A DNA stretch of 7,011 nucleotides from NCBI GenBank assembly GCA_046728075.1, contig JBKPDV010000027.1:1-7011 (forward strand), given 5' to 3'. The notes below the pieces were generated by a model, which made no database searches, was not told the DNA's origin, and saw nothing but the letters and a program-made list of their open reading frames with translations. This document shows, one piece after another, positions 5,183 through 7,011 of this stretch. A program made the translations under genes and the position numbers. Position 1 is the stretch's first letter. Each line of letters starts with the position of its first letter. The stretch is from JBKPDV01 sp046728075 (GTDB lineage: Bacteria > Acidobacteriota > Thermoanaerobaculia > UBA5066 > Gp7-AA6).

Positions 5183-6585
5183 ACAGGCGCGGCGGATGGC
5201 GAAGCGCACGGCGGGCCGCCGCGCTCCTGTTTTGCGCTGGAGCTGCCGCTCGATGTCTGGGCCAGGGCAGCGTCAAGGCAGCGGACTCGCTCGACGGCTA
5301 CTGGCTCTCCGACGGCTACGGCAACCAGGCGGAGATCCACGCCGGCGAGCTGCGGCTCTTCGAAATCACACCGTTGAGCTGCCTTCCCTCGGACATCTTC
5401 GATCTCAGAAACGAGCCTGTCGATTCCCGAGGCGTTCGATTCCTCTCTCGGAAAAAGCGCGGGGTGCTTTTCCTCTCGCTGGGACCGTCCCCCGACTCGG
5501 AATGGTTCCAGGCCCCCGACGCGGCTTCCCGAATTCTCTACCGCCGTGCGACCCGCGCGGAAGCTTGCTCCCGGACGACTCCGAACGACCCGATGACGAA
5601 CTTCGAAATCTTCGCCTCGACCTTCGCTGCCCACCACGCCTTCCTCGAGCACCGGGGCGTGAACTGGGCCGCCGTGACCAAGACCTATCGAGCGAAGGTG
5701 AGCCAGTCAACACGGCCCGACGAGCTCTTCGAGATCCTCCGGGCGATGATCGAGCCGCTTCAGGATATGCACACGTTCGTCGAGGCACGCGATATCCGGC
5801 GGGTCTTCAACGGAAAGAAGCCTGGCACGCTCCTCCTGACCGACGCCCAGAAAGAGCGGACCCTCGAGATCCTCGAGACGCGGTACCTCGAGAGCAAGCT
5901 GCGCTCCTGGTGCAACGGGCACATCCGTTATGCCCGGCTGAAGAAGGGACCAGGTTATTTGCGAATCGACGCCTTCTCCGGGTTCACCGGCGAGGGCGGA
6001 TTCGACGAGGGGGCTCGAGCTCTCGACGCCGCGCTCGACGAGATCCTGAAGGACGCTCAGGCGCTGCCCGCGCTCGTAATCGACGTCCGAATCAACCACG
6101 GCGGCGCCGATCCCTACGGCGTCCAGATCGCAGGACGGCTCACCGACGCGCCCTACATCGCGTTCGTCAAGCGCGCGCGAAACGACGCGGCGAATCCGGA
6201 AAGCTGGACTGCGCCCCAGCCCGCGACGGTGCGGCCGAGCGGCCGCTCCCGTTTCTTGAAGAGAGTCGTCGAGCTGATCGGGCCCGACACCGTCAGCGCC
6301 GGTGAGACTTTCACGATGGCCCTGATGGGCCGGCGGCCGCCGATCTCGCGCATAGGAGAAAGCACGCAGGGTGTCTATTCCGACATCCTCGTACGCTCTC
6401 TCCCGAACGGCTGGCGCTTCGGGCTGCCGAACGAAGTCTTCCTGACCGAGCAAGGCCGGCACTACGAGGCGAGCGGCGTCCCACCCAACATCCGAGCGCC
6501 CGTATTCCCGAAGCAAGATCTCGCCGAGGGGCGAGACTCCGCGCTCGAGATGGCTCTCGAGACTCTGTTCGGAACCGCCCGGTAG
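5179..6585 (+). CDS. Exported S41-family serine peptidase (tricorn/IRBP-like)
   Basis: 468 residues. The frame is open upstream to 5014, but the ATG at 5179 is preferred: it overlaps the racemase TGA as ATGA, suggesting translational coupling, and it begins a signal peptide (Arg-rich, then AAALLFCAGAAA, cleavage near residue 28). Residues 38-125 form an N-terminal beta domain. Residues 142-203 are the helical cap, ending in LQDMHTFVEA with the likely catalytic His198. The S41 core runs from about 258: GYLRIDAFSGF, then LVIDVRINHGG, then the nucleophile Ser373 in TVSAGETFTMA, GESTQG (393-398) and the C-terminal signature LPNGWRFGLPNE and ASGVPPNI. A His-Ser arrangement as in tricorn and IRBP-type S41 fits better than the Ser-Lys dyad of C-terminal processing proteases. 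No PDZ domain is evident. It probably cleaves exported peptides or proteins in the periplasm; the substrate is unknown. Confidence 0.88.
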   Translation: MNRRGGWRSARRAAALLFCAGAAARCLGQGSVKAADSLDGYWLSDGYGNQAEIHAGELRLFEITPLSCLPSDIFDLRNEPVDSRGVRFLSRKKRGVLFLSLGPSPDSEWFQAPDAASRILYRRATRAEACSRTTPNDPMTNFEIFASTFAAHHAFLEHRGVNWAAVTKTYRAKVSQSTRPDELFEILRAMIEPLQDMHTFVEARDIRRVFNGKKPGTLLLTDAQKERTLEILETRYLESKLRSWCNGHIRYARLKKGPGYLRIDAFSGFTGEGGFDEGARALDAALDEILKDAQALPALVIDVRINHGGADPYGVQIAGRLTDAPYIAFVKRARNDAANPESWTAPQPATVRPSGRSRFLKRVVELIGPDTVSAGETFTMALMGRRPPISRIGESTQGVYSDILVRSLPNGWRFGLPNEVFLTEQGRHYEASGVPPNIRAPVFPKQDLAEGRDSALEMALETLFGTAR

Positions 6586-6615
6586 CCGGCGCTCGGGATT
6601 GCCCGGTAGCGGGCG
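6577..6615 (+). repeat. 24-bp-period imperfect duplication across the S41 stop codon, with a small hairpin
   Basis: GCCCGGTAGC, which contains the stop codon TAG, occurs at 6577-6586 and again at 6601-6610; the match continues to 14 of 15 bases. The second copy also forms a perfect hairpin, GCCCG-GTAG-CGGGC (6601-6614), followed only by GACTTTC. That is too poor in T to call an intrinsic terminator with confidence. Confidence 0.55.
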
Positions 6616-6728
6616 ACTTTCGGCACGTCCCACCCGTGTTTCGGTCCATCATTTCTTTTGGGGGATCTCGTCTTAAGAGGCGAAGCTCCAACGAAAATGG
6701 CCTACGGACCTTCGTGCTCGGCTTTTGC

Positions 6729-6769
6729 GTCGTCTCGCTATGGCATTCGCCATTGCAGCGATAGACGAC
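6729..6769. ncRNA. 41-nt bulged hairpin, possible structured RNA or repeat element
   Basis: Three stacked perfect stems share one axis. GTCGTC (6729-6734) pairs with GACGAC (6764-6769), TCGCT (6735-6739) with AGCGA (6757-6761), and ATGGC (6740-6744) with GCCAT (6749-6753), closing on the tetraloop ATTC. The 5' arm is continuous; the 3' arm has bulges TGC and TA. Sixteen base pairs in 41 nt are unlikely by chance outside coding sequence. Whether it is transcribed, and from which strand, cannot be seen. Confidence 0.4.
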
Positions 6770-6804
6770 CGGACCTCATTCCTCGGGGAACGAGGCCACG
6801 AATT

Positions 6805-6820
6805 ACAATTTATATATTGT
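6805..6820. promoter_or_regulatory. A+T-rich palindrome in a G+C-rich context, possible operator or promoter element
   Basis: ACAATTTATATATTGT is symmetric at seven of eight positions. It sits in a 25-bp stretch (6800-6824) with only four G or C bases, unlike anything else in the window. It contains TATAT, resembling a -10 box on either strand, but no gene start follows closely on either side. Confidence 0.3.
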
Positions 6821-6884
6821 TGATGCCGAGACGCTCACGACCGGCGGCTCACCTGGCTCCTTCGTCTCAGCGGATCCTGCCTGA

Positions 6885-7010
6885 TCACTTCTGCCGTTCT
6901 TTTTCCTGACTCTTCTTCTTCTCGATCGCCTGCTGCATCGCCTCCTTCTGCTTGTTGAAGAAGATCGAGGAGTGGATGCGGTCGCAAAAGTACAGCTCGC
7001 CTGATTTGTA
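6885..7010 (-). CDS. C-terminal 41 residues of an unidentified protein, truncated by the right edge
   Basis: On the minus strand the frame is open from the right edge to a TGA at 6885-6887. The residues read YKSGELYFCDRIHSSIFFNK and then a charged, Lys/Gln/Glu-rich helical tail ending in KERQK. Codon use fits the other genes in the window, and the charged helix ending just before the stop is typical of a real C-terminus. The Y-x-SGELYFC-x3-H-x3-FF pattern loosely recalls the metal-binding YHS/TRASH type, in which Tyr-Phe-Cys is followed by a second ligand and Phe, but this fragment is too short to assign. The gene converges on the S41 gene. Confidence 0.55.
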   Translation of the reverse strand, partial: YKSGELYFCDRIHSSIFFNKQKEAMQQAIEKKKSQEKERQK

Positions 7011-7011
7011 G

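Larger units (their letters stand above)
6586..6884. other. Structured intergenic region between convergent genes, no credible coding sequence
   Basis: About 300 bp. From left to right it holds the hairpin at 6601-6614, a T/G-rich stretch near 6650-6664, an 8-bp palindrome TCTTAAGA (6671-6678), a 41-nt bulged hairpin (6729-6769), a short hairpin CCTCG-GGGAA-CGAGG (6781-6795), an A+T-rich palindrome (6805-6820) and an imperfect inverted repeat GAGACG/CGTCTC (6828-6833 with 6863-6868). CGGACCT is repeated directly at 6705 and 6770. A TTG-initiated plus-strand frame crosses it but runs antisense into the next gene and looks spurious. The base composition departs from that of the neighbouring genes. 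Confidence 0.5.

Noticed and set aside
5196..6305. Plus-strand frame of 369 codons inside the S41 gene
   Set aside because: Arg/Pro/Gly-rich shadow frame with no motif; the S41 frame has the catalytic signatures.
5707..6633. Minus-strand frame of 308 codons antisense to the S41 gene
   Set aside because: No domain, no Shine-Dalgarno, and it covers DNA constrained by the S41 frame; ordinary antisense openness in G+C-rich sequence.
6658..6909. TTG-initiated plus-strand frame of 83 codons in the intergenic island
   Set aside because: It runs across the hairpins and then antisense into the next gene, lacks a Shine-Dalgarno and shows no conserved pattern. If similar peptides exist in databases, they may be translations of a dispersed repeat.

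Overview
The window is G+C-rich bacterial DNA (roughly two thirds G+C by eye) with tightly packed genes and strong third-position G/C bias. The mix of an exported transglutaminase-like protein, a Tyr/His/Gly-rich exported protein carrying a duplicated short helical motif, an M23 peptidase of the long-insert type and a tricorn/IRBP-type S41 peptidase is most reminiscent of Acidobacteriota or a similar soil or sediment lineage. That is an inference from protein style; no rRNA or other phylogenetic marker is present.

Layout. (1) 3-971, + strand: the 3' part of a transglutaminase-like protein, cut by the left edge, with an intact Cys-His-Asp triad. (2) 1017-1976, - strand: an exported low-complexity protein of unknown function, convergent with gene 1. 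(3) 2054-3154, - strand: a YcaQ-type winged-helix DNA glycosylase, upstream of gene 2 on the same strand, with a G+C-rich stem-loop between them. (4) 3155-3252: a short divergent promoter region. (5) 3253-6585, + strand: a probable three-gene operon of an exported M23 metallopeptidase, an Asp/Glu-racemase-superfamily enzyme and an exported S41 serine peptidase. The last two overlap by ATGA. (6) 6586-6884: about 300 bp without a credible gene, between convergent genes, holding several hairpins and a sharply A+T-rich palindrome. (7) 6885-7010, - strand: the last 41 codons of an unrecognised gene cut by the right edge.

How the genes may work together. The M23-racemase-S41 set could serve the cell envelope: an M23 enzyme cuts peptide bridges in peptidoglycan, racemases of this superfamily can interconvert amino acid enantiomers, and S41 peptidases process exported proteins. 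The link rests only on operon structure. The glycosylase is a separate DNA repair function. I found no phage, transposase, CRISPR, toxin-antitoxin or secondary-metabolite genes. The least ordinary items are the racemase, whose first catalytic Cys position is Asp, the Tyr/His-rich exported protein, and the structured intergenic island near the right end.
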